Below, piece after piece: positions 1 to 11,537 of a stretch of DNA of 64,000 nucleotides. Position numbers and translations under genes: made by a program. How positions within the stretch are numbered: the stretch's first letter is position 1; each line of letters opens with the position of its first letter. This DNA is from Tenodera sinensis (taxonomy: Eukaryota > Arthropoda > Insecta > Mantodea > Mantidae), in the NCBI GenBank assembly GCA_030765045.1, contig CM060965.1, positions 67,434,287 to 67,498,286 on the forward strand, given 5' to 3'. Under the pieces are notes generated by a model. The model made no database searches. It was not told the origin of the DNA and saw only the letters and a list, made by a program, of their open reading frames with translations.

Positions 1-150
1 TTTGCACGGCAAAATGTATATCTTCAATTTTCTGGGAATAGCCTGTGAAGTCCTTTTAATTCAGAATGGATTTTCTATAACTGCTAAACCGTAAGAGATA
101 GACAAAACTTGCTACACAAGATATATGGATGTAGAATCCTTGTCACATGT
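1..150 (+). repeat. Family A dispersed repeat, fragment
   Basis: Internal piece of the 0.85-kb family A repeat. It aligns by eye with the part of the next copy near 585-680 (shared 'aatgtatatctt', 'aattttctgg', and a run of 'taaaccgt' followed by an agata-gac stretch). It is cut by the window edge, so its left end is unknown. Confidence 0.6.
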
Positions 151-213
151 GTTCCGTGGTGTTAACCGTTTCCGACTTATTATTTATTACTGGCATGAAT
201 TTTCTAATACGTT

Positions 214-1070
214 TTACTTTCTCCACTGGTAAGTAGGGGAAGTATTGTATTCCACCCAAAAATTCGATGTAGAGATTTGACCGGAAATATATGTTTTGAG
301 ACCCCCGAATCAAAAAAAAACGGCATTTTTGCATTTTTAGAAAAAGATCTGTATCTGTGTGTCTATGGACAGCATAACTCATAAACGAAAAGTATTTTAA
401 AAACCAAAGTTGGTATTTAAGTTTAATGTCTTTCAAGGATGCGACACGAAGATTTTGAAGAACATAGCTCCACCCTAAACTACCCTTTACATGGAACATT
501 TTTCGAAAATTTTTATTTTCTTGAAAATAGTTCTAACGATTTTGATTAAAATGTTTTATGTTTGAGATATTTTTATGACAAATGAAATGTATATCTTGAA
601 TTTTCTGGCTATAGCCCCTGTAATCGTATTTACTCTGGACGACTTTTGCATAACCGGTAAACCGTTACAGATAAGACCAAATCATACTGTACAAAAAAAA
701 TGTAGATCTTGCTAAAATACACAATTTATGTCCAAATAAATTTTCTTGTAGGGTGAACCATTTCGGAGATATTCCTTATTATGTGTGTGAGTTTCGCAAA
801 ACTTAGAACTTTCGTGAAATGGATCATCGTTGTTCACTTTTTTATATGTTAAGTGTGCAAAGAGAACAGAATCTCAAAGCTTTAAAACATTTGACTATCG
901 CACAGAGCCTACTGTTTTCTAACATTCCCCTTGCACCTACAAGGAAATAAGTAATAAGATAATTTGTACAAATGTTTATCTCAACTAACACGAAGGAGAT
1001 AGAGGAATAAGAGTTTGTAAGAATGGTTAGTACAAGAGTAGAGACAGGCACGTGAGTGCAACATACAGAT
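214..1070 (+). repeat. Family A dispersed repeat, near-complete copy
   Basis: Matches 53274-54107 over its whole length in the same orientation and 5014-5872 in the opposite one. Landmarks in order: 'ggtaagtaggggaagtatt', a GT-rich patch near 350, 'aaactaccctttacatgga', 'tttactctggacgactttt', 'gtagggtgaacca', and 'gtaagaatggttagtacaa' at the right end. The left end has tttactttctccact and the right interior end has the complement of a similar ACTTTCTCTACT block, so short inverted repeats are likely. An open frame of 118 codons on the minus strand (143-499) crosses the left end into flanking DNA. The equivalent frames in other copies are shifted relative to each other, so I do not treat it as a gene. 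Family unknown; non-autonomous DNA transposon is the best guess. Confidence 0.75.
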
Positions 1071-1889
1071 ATTTTTATTTCCTTTCTATTTTTAGTGGTC
1101 ATTCAAAGACAGCGGAATTTCAGTTACATTACGACCCAGGTTTTTAAAATATTTGACTATCGCTTTGGTTTGTTGTGTTCTGCGTATACTTAAAATGAAA
1201 TCTATAAATGTGTACTGAAAATTTAACCGAACAAGATGTAAATAGAATCATACCACTGCATAATTAACCATTAAGAATCTTAGCGATGTCCAATGTTTGC
1301 GAAAGAGGGGAAGTTTGGTTTACTTCCTTCCACTATACGCGGACTTTGCCACTCTTTAACCCCCAGTCGTGCATTGTGTTGCAGTGGCGGGCTAGTTACG
1401 TGTACGCTGTGTTTGACTTTCAAATCTTAAGCGGTAAACTAATGTGCATTACGGACTTCTTTGGTATTGTTTGCGTTTAAGAAGTCTATCAGTATTTGGC
1501 AAGAAAATCGAAGAAGGTACACCAAATGATCGACCGTAACATATTACGATACAAACTTTTAATATAGTTCAATATGGAGAAACTATTTGCAGTAATACGC
1601 TTTAACGAGTTTAACTATGCTACGGTTGGCCCATGGCCTTGCACTGGTAAAACTATGTTTAGCACGTAAAAAAAGAGAAAGAAACAGTAATCTCTCAAGC
1701 AATCTCTCGAGCTATACCAAGCACGGAAACCAGGTGATTAATAAGCAAAGCACCTAACACTGGAATTGTTTTTACTTCTAGTACACACAAGAAGGATATT
1801 TTTTTAAAGGTGCACTGAAGTTGAAGTTTGTGAATTTGCAATATTTGACTGTTAATGCAAGGTAGCTGAAATATTGCTTTTCAAAACTG
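1071..1889. other. No recognised feature
   Basis: AT-rich sequence without convincing coding potential. Short open frames (for example 1286-1480) show no domain and no splice structure. Intron or 5' flank of the testican gene, or intergenic. Confidence 0.4.
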
Positions 1890-2055
1890 CGAGGTGAGCC
1901 GATGGTTGCCGTGCCCTCTGAAAAGCAAGGGGAGCATGTGGCAATTTCATTCTCATACCATATATGCAGAACACCTTAGAACCGTGTGGCCCTCCGCGCA
2001 GGTTTCACTGATGTTGGTTATTTACTTCTTGAAAGATAGTGCGTACATGCATAAA
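1890..2055 (+). repeat. Dispersed repeat F, copy 1
   Basis: Shares an ordered set of blocks with 15838-15995: 'aaggggagca', 'ctcataccat', 'tatgcag/tatgcaa', 'cgcgcaggt', 'tcactga', 'gaaagatagt'. Both copies are in the same orientation. The element type is not recognised. Confidence 0.55.
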
Positions 2056-3490
2056 AAACAACCATATTAAAGGACATTAAACTCTGATGTGGGATCGTCT
2101 CCACGTTGTGCGGCATATGATGTCGACTCGTCCGTCCTCTGCTCTCCTATGCGGAATGCTGCTTTCATATTTTCTGCTCCGGATGCTCTGGCATGCGACT
2201 TTAATCTCAGGGTATGCGTGGATGTTTGCGAATAAAACCAGAATTTCGTTGAAACACTTTTATTCTCACCAAAATAAGAAAGCGTGAGATTTGCCGATCG
2301 TTATTAAATTAGTTGAGTCGTTACCGTGTCTCTACTAAGGCAGAAAATTGTTAATATTAGCTATAATGTGTCCTCACATTTGAGGATCCGGAATACAAGT
2401 CTCGTGACTGAGGATGTGGGCGACGAGTGTAGTGACCCGCCGGGTTCTGGAGAGCGACCGTCAACGACCCTTTTTCTCCGGGTTCTCCCAGGCAAGTGAC
2501 TGTGCGTTATGACGCTCTCTGTACCTTTCACTTCCTAATTAACAACAGGGTTTCGAAGAATCGACCATCCCTTGTTTTCCGGCTCACACCGGCGCTGAGC
2601 GATTTCCAGGAAAACTGGTCTTACCAGGTCCCGCTCGACTACCTGAAGCTCGCCCCTAATGACTTGTCTGCACCTTTTCGTGCCTTTTGACAATTTTAGT
2701 CACAACTAATCTCCCGGGTCCTGTACCTTTATAAATGTAACGATTTTAACATTTTCTGATTATTTAATTCCGCCATGTGATGCAGAATTATATCCATAAT
2801 TATGGCGTTCACAATTTCGGCTTCAACTCGCAAAAGAAACATTACATCACAGATCGTTTTGCTACCATAGACATCTCAATGATTCTTGGCTTGTGAACTT
2901 ACACGGAAGGAAATTAAGGATTCAGCATGCGGTAACAGAAAATCTGATCAAATGGCAGAGGGATTACATTATGTGTATGGAGAAAAATAACTCTGATTTC
3001 CTAGGTTATGTTGGACGAGGACATAAACATGGAAACTTGGAGCTTGCAAATTCTGTGCTTGGAGTTTTATGCTTACGTTTACCATAACATAGGCAACATG
3101 AATGCGTGCCTTTAGAGAACACGAAAGCAGACAGCTTGTGCACCTACGTCATGTTTAGATCTAATTTTGAATGTGGATGCCCCATATATACAAGCGGTGT
3201 GGATATACTACTCGTATATTTAATTATTGTTGCAGACACAGTAGCATAATATTCTTTCTAAAAGCGTTGTTGATAGGTTGTAAACCGAGCTGTAGTCTAA
3301 TTTGGATAACTCTTTACTTGCTGACTCTGCAATTATCTTCAGTCGTACCCACTCAAAACATGGAAGAAATCTTTTCTGTTCATTTTCATTAAAATCACTC
3401 TAAGATGCAAGGACACATCAAAATGTTTTCATAAGAATTACTCTTCTTCTGCTGAAAGGAGCCTTTCTTACGCCCTGTAGAAGGATTGCA
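2056..3490. other. No recognised feature
   Basis: No gene recognised. A locally GC-richer patch lies at about 2380-2500 (aggatccggaatac to ccgggttctcccagg) inside AT-rich DNA and may be an old repeat. Short frames at 2087, 2496, 2893 and 3171 have no recognisable domain. Confidence 0.35.
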
Positions 3491-3505
3491 GCTTCTGACT
3501 AATCG

Positions 3506-4549
3506 ATGCAGTATGATCTACTGCTGAGAAAGATGAAAAACTATGGAATAAAGGAACAGAGTCTGAACATTTTTAAATCCTATCTTGAGAATCGCTATCA
3601 GGTAGTATCAGTTAATGGGAAACAATCTAAGATAGCCAAAGTAGAAATAGGTGTGCCGCAAGGCTCGGTCCTGGGGCCTTTATTATTCTTGTTGATGATT
3701 AATGATGTATCGGAATGTTCCTCAGCTTATACTGTTGTATATGCAGATGACACTTCATTCTTAAACGTTCATAAAGAACTTAATATATTATCACAGTTAG
3801 CACATAACACAATGGAGCAAGCACAATGTTGGTTTAAAAATAACGGTTTTTATATGAACGAAGCAAAATCTCAAAACATACTCTTTACACTAAAGACTCC
3901 TAGAGTTCATAATGAGACCACAACTGAAGTCAAATTACTGGGTATAATCTTAGATAATCAATTGTCATGGAATGCGCATATAGATGTTGTATGCAGCAAA
4001 TTATCCCAAGTAGTATTTTTAATAGCGAGTTTAAAAAAAGCTGTATCAAGGGATTTCCTAAGGGCAGCTTATTTTTCTTTCTTTCAGAGTATATTCAGGT
4101 ATGGGTTGATTTTATGGGGCAGCAATTCACGTGTATTAGAAGTACTAAGGATTCAAAAAAAGGTAGTTAGAATTCTATGTGATGATAAAGCAATGGATCA
4201 TTGTAAAATACTCTTTGTAAAACAAAAGATTCCTACGATTATAAATTTATATATATATATATATGATGTACTAATATATGTAAAAGAAAATATGCTTAAT
4301 CACAGTGTACGGAAAGAAATACATAATTACAATACAAGAAACATAAACAAATTGGATATGCCATATCATAGACTAAGCAAGACGAGTAAATGTCATAAAC
4401 TGATAGGTATAAAGCTTTTTAATGCACTGCCGAACAGAATATATAACCTAAGTCTTCAAGCATTTAAGAATAGAGTTTATACATGGCTAGTAGAAAATCC
4501 TGTATATGATATGCATGAATTTGAAGAGCTGGACAAGAATAATATATGA
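3506..4549 (+). pseudogene. 5'-truncated non-LTR retrotransposon reverse transcriptase
   Basis: Open frame of 347 codons covering the palm and thumb of a LINE reverse transcriptase of the Jockey/CR1 type. Visible motifs: GVPQGSVLGPLLFLLMIND at about residues 50-68, the catalytic YADDT box at about 91-95, an LGIILDNQLSWNAHI block near 145-160, then the thumb with a YGLILWG motif near 198. There is no endonuclease and no N-terminal fingers: a stop lies two codons before the first Met, so the copy is 5'-truncated, as usual after aborted reverse transcription. After the stop come about 90 bp of 3' UTR and an A/T-rich tail with repeated TTGTAA units and aataaataaa near 4610. The frame is intact over the visible part, so this is a fairly young copy. 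It acted as cDNA-making enzyme in the parent element; this copy cannot move alone. Confidence 0.9.
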
Positions 4550-4640
4550 TTTGAAATTTTTAGCCGTAAGTGACGAAGTCTATTGTAAATTGTGTATTTA
4601 CTTAATGACTTAATAAATAAATTGTAATTGTAAAATTATG
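4550..4640 (+). mobile_element. 3' UTR and tail of the LINE at 3506
   Basis: Short non-coding 3' end following the reverse transcriptase stop, ending in TTGTAA-type units. The exact element border and target duplication could not be placed by eye. Confidence 0.5.
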
Positions 4641-5013
4641 TTTGCTGCAAGTTTTTAACAATTTTACTGGACTGATATAACCCACCGTTTGACGAATCCA
4701 GCAAGGAGAATGATATTTATACGGTGATGGCATGCCTTGGATCATTTAAATGATAATAGGGTACCTATGTGTTTTCCGTTCGTAGGTTCAGCATAGATAA
4801 TGAGAAAGATAAGGTGCTGGAGGTTTGGCGCATGCGCGGCGCGAACAGCTACGATTCTGTTTCCGGAATATTAAGTAAGAGATGGCTTTAGAAATCAAAT
4901 CACACCAGCGTATGTGAAATAGAAATTCGGCGAGGTAGATATGTTTGAGATAAAAGTTGCATTTAAACTCCCAGTAACAGTTCTATAATAATAACTAAAA
5001 GCTTTAAAAAAAT
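4641..5013. other. No recognised feature
   Basis: AT-rich, non-repetitive to the eye, no coding frame of note. Confidence 0.35.
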
Positions 5014-5872
5014 CGGATGTGGTGTACTCCCATTACTTTCTCTACTCTTGTACTAACTATTCTTACAAACTCTTATCCCCTATGTTCTTCATGTTAGTCG
5101 GGATAAAGTTTTACACAAATTATGTTACAGCTAATTTTCTTGTAGCTGCAAGGAGAATACAGTAGAATTTGAGCAATACTCAAATGTTTTAAAGCTGCTT
5201 GCTATATGAAGCCTTTAAAATTCCGGTCTCTTTGCACGGCTAAGAGATAAAAAGTTAATGGCGACCTTCCATTTGAGAAAAGCATAAGTATTGCAAAACT
5301 CACACAAATAACAAGGAATGTCTCCGAAATGGTTCACCTACAAAAAAAATGCATTTGGCATAAATTGTGTTTTAACATCTACATTTTTGTACAGTAAGAT
5401 TTGGTCTATCTCTTACGATTTACCAGCTATGCAAATGTCACCAAGAGTAAACAGGAACACATAGGCTATAGCCCCCCCCCCCAAAAAAAAAAAAAAAATT
5501 ATTTCATTCGCTACAAAAATGTCTTAAACATTAGCATCATACTCAAAATCCTTAGCCATTTTTGAGAAAATGAAAATTTTCGAACAAAATTCCACATAAA
5601 GGGTAGTTTAGGATGGAACTCCTCGTGTCACGTCCTTGAAAAAGATATTAAACTTAACTACCAACTTCAGTTTTTAACCGGCTTCTCGTTTTTTAATTAT
5701 GCTGTTACAGAGACACACACACACACACACACACACACATTTTTCTAAAAGTGCTTTTTTGGATTCAGGGAGCCTCAAAACATACATTTCCGGTGAAATC
5801 TTGACATCGAAATTTGGGGTCGAATACAATAACTTCGCCTACTTGCTATACGTAGTAGAGATAGTAAAAATA
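5014..5872 (-). repeat. Family A dispersed repeat, inverted copy
   Basis: Reverse-complement copy of 214-1070. The left end carries cattACTTTCTCTACTCTTG and the right end GTAGTAGAGATAGT, giving 12-bp near-identical inverted ends (ACTTTCTCTACT and ACTATCTCTACT). The GT-rich patch of the family is expanded here to a pure (AC)n tract at 5711-5739. A poly-C/poly-A run at 5470-5500 interrupts it. Confidence 0.75.
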
Positions 5873-6539
5873 ACCTGTTGAAATGAAACAATGAACGTAA
5901 TCTAGATAATTATGTGCAGACAACAATGAACAGCACTTACTTCTGTTGTTTCTGCATTCAAAATCGGAATTTAAAATTATGAGAATCATTTCTATAAGCG
6001 AAGGAAATTGTGATATGCAATTAAATAGTTTTGTTCTTTCTTAGATTGAGGCACAATGTAACTGCATAACTATACTTCACGATGTTGGAATTTGCCTGCT
6101 TGTATGAGTGCGTCGGTAGGAGAACCTGAAAAATAGAATGTTTGAGGGAAAGGTCAAAAAGACATAAATTAAAATTGACGTGTTACATTCGTATCACTTT
6201 CGCTAACCACTATCGTTTATTTGTATATAGTTTCTGCAAACACTTCTTGTAAGTCTTGCTTTTCTATATTTCAGAATTAATTTCAGTACATATTTCGATG
6301 AGGGTACAAACGGGGGATGAAGTAAGAGTCCAATCTTTAAAAGACGGGTCGCTTTATGCCGTATTTGAGAAGCAAAACTCTATATGTTATCGCACGAAAC
6401 AACTGAATAGTGGCTACACCTCAAAAAAAAAAAAAAAAAAAAAAAAAAAAACACACTTATAAATTCAAGCCAGTAACAAAAAACCTCGAAAATTGCTGAA
6501 ACCGAAAAAAAAAAGTTACATGAAAAAGTTGTATATTTC
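5873..6539. other. No gene; poly-A tract
   Basis: No gene recognised. A 29-base A tract lies at 6423-6451; it could be the tail of a retroposon but no head was identified upstream. Confidence 0.35.
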
Positions 6540-6840
6540 AAAGATGTCTACATTTCTAGTGCAGTAAGTTACTGTCTCATGCTTATGGTCTATCGGTTAC
6601 GCATAACCATATAAAATTCCTTCAGAATGACGAGGAATTTGCAGGCCATTCGCAGAAAATAATTTAAGTCTTACATCCTATTAGTTACGTATATGTCTTA
6701 AACATATGACATATTACTCAATATCGCTGAGCCGTTTTTGATAAAATCAAAACGAATGAAAAATTGTCATGTAAAGGCTAATTTTGCTATGGAGATTACT
6801 TGAACCTTTTCAAACCAGGTTTTTACGAACTATTTTTTTT
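6540..6840 (-). repeat. Family A dispersed repeat, diverged fragment
   Basis: Old copy in inverted orientation. It keeps the order of family landmarks (ctacatttctagtgcagtaa, ggtctatcggttacgcataac, catgtaaaggctaattttgc) with many substitutions. Confidence 0.5.
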
Positions 6841-6864
6841 CTAAAAATATTTTATTCTTTTTTT

Positions 6865-6955
6865 ATTATTTATTTATTTATTTATTTATTTATTCATTCA
6901 TTCATTCAGGGCACCTCGTATTTACCATAAATCTCGATATAGAATTGCTGACTAA

Positions 6956-7024
<69 letters not shown>
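6865..7024. repeat. Microsatellites (TTTA)n, (TTCA)n and (AT)n
   Basis: TTTA units at 6865-6893 pass into TTCA units to about 6908. A (TA)n run of about 33 units occupies 6958-7024. Confidence 0.9.
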
Positions 7025-7026
<2 letters not shown>

Positions 7027-7675
7027 CTTATATCTTATACCTATCACAAGTAGTTGCTACAGAAAGTAAAAATTAACAGCAAAACTGGAATGCAAATTAG
7101 CTAACCCATTCCAATTAAGTAAAAAATAGTGAAAGAGAATTTTATGGCAAAACTTCTGATATAATTAACTAGGTACTTCAGTTATATTTCTCTGCATTAT
7201 GGAATCATCCCGGATGAATATGAATTTATTGCTTGCTAGTTCCATGAAATCAGAGCATATTTTATGACACGCTGGCTTTGTTACCTTTGATAGTTTTATT
7301 CTTTCTAGACATTTTTTATTTTGTGTTTCAACTTGATAAAAATGTCGAACCTGGTCCATATTTTATCACTGATTTTTTCCAAATCCGATAAATTTGAAAA
7401 GGAATATGTGTTCAAGTTTGCCAAAAAAAAATATTGGGTTTCGTTTTGTTTCCCCTGTCGTGAACAGAGTTCGAAGCCGGCGCATTACAGTTGCATATAC
7501 TGATGGTCAAACGCAGATAGACCACATGTTTACTTAGCAATAGGCGTTGACTTTCTGTGCCATTGCTTTTCATTTGTGTGTTAAATGATTCAAAGATATT
7601 AGAATAGAACAATGTAAGTATAACCGTTTAAGAAATGAATCAGTCACTTAGTGTGGTGCAGAATTTCAAGAATGA
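7025..7675. other. No recognised feature
   Basis: Short overlapping frames on both strands (7165-7612) carry no recognisable domain. Nothing else seen. Confidence 0.35.
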
Positions 7676-7945
7676 GTTGCTCGATTCCCGATACTGGCGT
7701 GAGAATTTTCTCCCGCTGAGACACCTGATCCGGGGTGCACTCACCCTCATTTGGTCCCTGAGGGACCAATTAAGGAACTCTTGAGCTGGTCGAGAAGATC
7801 GCATAACCGCCCGGGAGGGACCGGGGTGCTGACCATGTCCCACTTCCAGTATTGCACCCCACTCACGACGCCTGTGGGGGGCAGAGGTGGGGAACGAAGA
7901 GGTCGGGTGGTAGGCCTTGGCCCAGTTGGGCTGTTGTGAGCTGTT
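7676..7945 (+). repeat. GC-rich dispersed repeat G, copy 1
   Basis: GC-rich island in AT-rich DNA. Its core (gcataaccgcccgggaggg, then gtgctgacca, gtcccac, ccagtattgcaccc) is the reverse complement of 10086-10225. Not assigned to a known class from sequence alone. Confidence 0.6.
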
Positions 7946-7999
7946 ACGTTTTACACGGCATTAAACACTCCCCAGAATGGTAATTTTTCTTTCATTTTG

Positions 8000-8245
8000 T
8001 CCATGTGAGGCTAAGATTAGAAATTTGAATAGGAGTAGAAAAATGCATTCCCTGGTTGGGATTTCAACTACGGATTTCGACTTACCTTGCTCATGCTGTA
8101 CCCTTAACTGTCATATATTAGAGCGTGTAACTTAGGATAGTAAAGTTAAAACAAACTAGATATATCCATTGCCAAAGCCAGGTCTGGAACCATGGATGTT
8201 TGGCATTCCGCCTTGATGTTCTACTGTTGAGCTACCATGACGACG
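8000..8245 (-). mobile_element. tRNA-derived SINE, old copy
   Basis: On the minus strand a box-A-like stretch (tggtagctcaacagtagaac) is followed about 30 bases later by a box-B-like stretch (ggttccagacc) near 8185-8195, the spacing of an internal RNA polymerase III promoter. The body toward 8000 is degenerate. It is one of many tRNA-headed repeats here and not a tRNA gene. Confidence 0.45.
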
Positions 8246-9770
8246 TCTTCTCTTGAACTATATGAGGACATATCCGAAAACGATTATGAATCATATGAAT
8301 ACGAAGTTTTTACCGTAGTACTGAAGTTTTGGATTGTTTAAGTTTCCATTTCACTGAATGGTTTCAAAGAGAATTTGTTTTCCTCTTGTATTTTGAGAAA
8401 AGTCTATAGTTGAATATGTTTATGATATCCAGTTTCACCACATTAAGGGTTGCTAATGATGTGTACATCAGTGGTGAAAGATATCTCTGCATTTGAAGTA
8501 TAACTAAAATCAATAATAATTTACAGATATTTCTTGTTAAGACAATAACTTATCTCTCTTGCTGCATTTGCGGCTAAGGAAGGTTTTTGTTTGACCAAGT
8601 TATGGAATGAACCCTCTGTACAAACACTGGTTGTCTTAGATATCTATTTTCGGAAGGCCGCGCTGCTTTCAACTGAGAAACCATAATTACAAGACGAGAG
8701 GCTCGTAACTTCCGCAACTGGTCTCCAGAGAGGATAAGATGGAATACTCTGCTTTTCAATAGTAGCAAGAAACAGCAGCGGTCGCCATGGCTACAGACAG
8801 TATTTCTCTTCCGTTTCCTCTGGGATATTGGCTCTTTGGCTCTTCCCCTTTGGTAACTTCACACTTGGAGCGAGAAATTTCTCCACCAGTGCCGCATTGC
8901 TGCACATTCTTCGTATTACGACAGCCAGAGAAACGCAGTAATAAAACATGAGTTAGGTCTCACAGATGAAGTTTAAGTTAGAGGTGGTATTGAAAAACTA
9001 TTGATTGCGCCTTGTTTTATTATCGGATACTATCGATTTTCAGTTGCTGTCGATAATGTCCGATAGTTTCAAACAGGAAGTCCGGGACACTAGCGTCTAT
9101 GTGGTGTGCTACAGCCTGCGGCGTCCGACTAAAGATGAAGCAAGTATGAGCAACTATAATATATAGATATTATCTATATTCAGAAAATGACTTGCCTGTT
9201 GCTTTATTGCTAGGTGACAATTGCAAAATGGGAGACAAACGCTTGTCCACACATTATTAGCAGGGTTTGGATTCTGACGACGTGATCTTTTAATTGTTGC
9301 AGCGTACGCATTGTTAATTTGTGCGTAAATCATTATCATGGGTTCCAGAATATGCAACTGCATATTTATGCAACCCTAGCATTACAACGACTTAATATTA
9401 CGGCACAAATTGTGCGAAATTACTTTATTTCTGACACCAGTATCAAAAAATGAATGACGTAATTGCCATGGCAACAACAGAGAATTGACGTCATCACCGC
9501 CACAACATAATTTTCTTCAATGTGTCCGTAAGAAAACCTGCAGAATTACCAGCTCTGAAAAGTATACCAGTAATGTGGTTTCATTAGCCTAACTGACGGA
9601 TGTTTCGTTTCCCATCCACAAAACTTTCCATATTCTTTTTCGTAAACATATTTTGATTTTCCTGGAATTAATAAATTCTCAGCACTCTTGACTTCGTTCA
9701 AAAGGTCAAGCGGGTTACAATCCATATTTTCAATAATTTTATCAGTACCTCCATTTTCCTCTATAAGTCG
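8246..9770. other. No gene recognised; small inverted repeat
   Basis: No supported gene. A small imperfect hairpin is at about 9028-9066 (tatcggatactatcgat against tgtcgataatgtccgata, 10-base loop). A 54-codon frame starting at 8788 has no recognisable feature. Confidence 0.35.
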
Positions 9771-9836
9771 CTCCCTAATGGCATAGTTATTGACGGTCCC
9801 TTAAACCCTACACACTCACTCACCCCTCTATACCTG
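9771..9836 (+). mobile_element. 3' tail of an RNase H-type LINE or its SINE
   Basis: Has the terminal motif taatggcatagttattgacg, then ggtcccttaaaccctacaca and an ACTC-repeat tail. The same motif is at 28790-28855 and, as 'gctaatgaccatgtagttga', at the end of the LINE finishing at 37838. Confidence 0.5.
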
Positions 9837-10085
9837 CATAGCAACCATATTACGTAATACATATGTGATCTCTGATACTTTATCATTTTTCATTTAGCAT
9901 ATTTATTATGTTTACGTATTTTGATGCTAAAATTGTATAGAAAGCTGTATGTAACGCATGCATGATCTTTTCATAGTGACAATTGTGAAAATTAGTGTAT
10001 TCGTTTTCGCTCACGCCCTAAACATACCTATACTCGTGTCGCAATCAGTTAGATTATACATAAATAATTATTATCCCCTAGCACT

Positions 10086-10225
10086 ACACTCCAGGAAGGG
10101 CTTGGCTTGCCGCCCAGTCGCTGCGCCCACTACTGACGTCATTGGTTGGGTGCAGTACTGGAGGGTGGGACGTGGTCAGCCTCCCGAGCCCTCCCGGCCA
10201 GTTATGCGGCCTTCGTGACCTGGGG
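10086..10225 (-). repeat. GC-rich dispersed repeat G, copy 2
   Basis: Inverted partner of 7676-7945. Shared core: gggtgcagtactggagggt, gtggtcagcc, cccggccagttatgcggcc. Confidence 0.6.
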
Positions 10226-11130
10226 CCGCTACTTCTATAAATAACTATTACTAGGTAGTTTTTATTCGTTTTATATAATTTGCATTTTTGGGCAGTCTTT
10301 TGTTCCGGACTTTACGTCATTATTTTATCATTTTCTTGCCCTTGCGTCTTTAGTTATTTTCTTGCATTTACTTCAGTAATCATTTCCTTGTGTATTATTG
10401 GCATTTTACATGAACATAATTGTTTAAACAGAAATGTAGCTGTCCAACTGAGTACCTTTTGTACTCTTGGGGGAAAATATATTTAACGGTTAGTCTGAAA
10501 AGGGTTGCTTGTTGGTAAAAGGATGGCTATTGTCGGGGGAGCAGATATAATTACTGTTACGAATTCGTGTCCCAAACTAGAAATGAAACAGAGTAATTCT
10601 CCCTTTTTAAATGTTAAGTGCACACAATCATGTTGCTATTGACCTTATCCGTGTAACGTGTTAGTTCTCTACATTCGCAATGCATTTTGCATGATCTGAG
10701 AACTCAACAGAGTTCATGCTATAGTTTTACAGACCTACTTCAAAAATAATTTTCTTAATTTTCTTTTCGGATTCTTCAAAAAAGAATATGGGACAAATAT
10801 ATTTTAAATTAACTTTTCCCAGTTACCTCATTTTTATACCTACTTTTTCTCCTTGTATAGCAGTTATACGAGTATCCATGTATAATGTATAACTTTTTGT
10901 AAACTAATTTTAATAAACCGAATAGATCTCAGTTTTAGGACATTTCTTAAAAAAATATTTAAACACTTTTCAAACATTTTCGATCACTAAAATGCCGAAC
11001 GAAAAAAAACCTTGGCCCGCAATTTTTTAGATATAGTCATCCTAAATGATAAGTGAACAGCAGAATTTTTCCATCCCCAACATTTTTGAGGGTTGAGATG
11101 TACACGGCCATCGGGTGTTCAGACGTGTTA
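10226..11130. other. No recognised feature
   Basis: AT-rich, no coding or repeat signal recognised. Confidence 0.35.
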
Positions 11131-11537
11131 GCTTCTTATTGGTTCCCCAGGGGCCTACTACGGTAGGTGCGGGTTTGGCGCACCCGGGATCCCAAGTCTC
11201 ACTCTCGATTGGGTTCTTTTAAGGGGTGAGAGGGCATATGCTAAACGCCCAAACAACTTTGGTCCACTTTTGTGTTTGACATCCCACCTTATACCTCCCT
11301 GAGCACAGTCTGATGGATACCTTTCGTGTGGGTTGTTGGTGGTTGGGGTGACAAGGGGTGACTGGGTAACCGCCTAATTCCCAGCCCCTGGTTATCATAT
11401 AGGATGTGTTCGTATCTTCTGATAAAGGTCCGTCCCGGGGAGGGGCCATTGCATGAACTGGTGTACTCCTGAAGACGATTGGGTCCCTCTGCACACTGAG
11501 AGATGTGATGTAGGCTAGGCTAGGATTCTCACCTAAG

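Noticed and set aside
143..499. 118-codon minus-strand gene
   Set aside because: Lies in family A; equivalent frames in other copies are shifted and broken, and this one runs past the repeat border.
8788..8955. 54-codon frame starting with ATG
   Set aside because: No domain, no splice context, low complexity in part.
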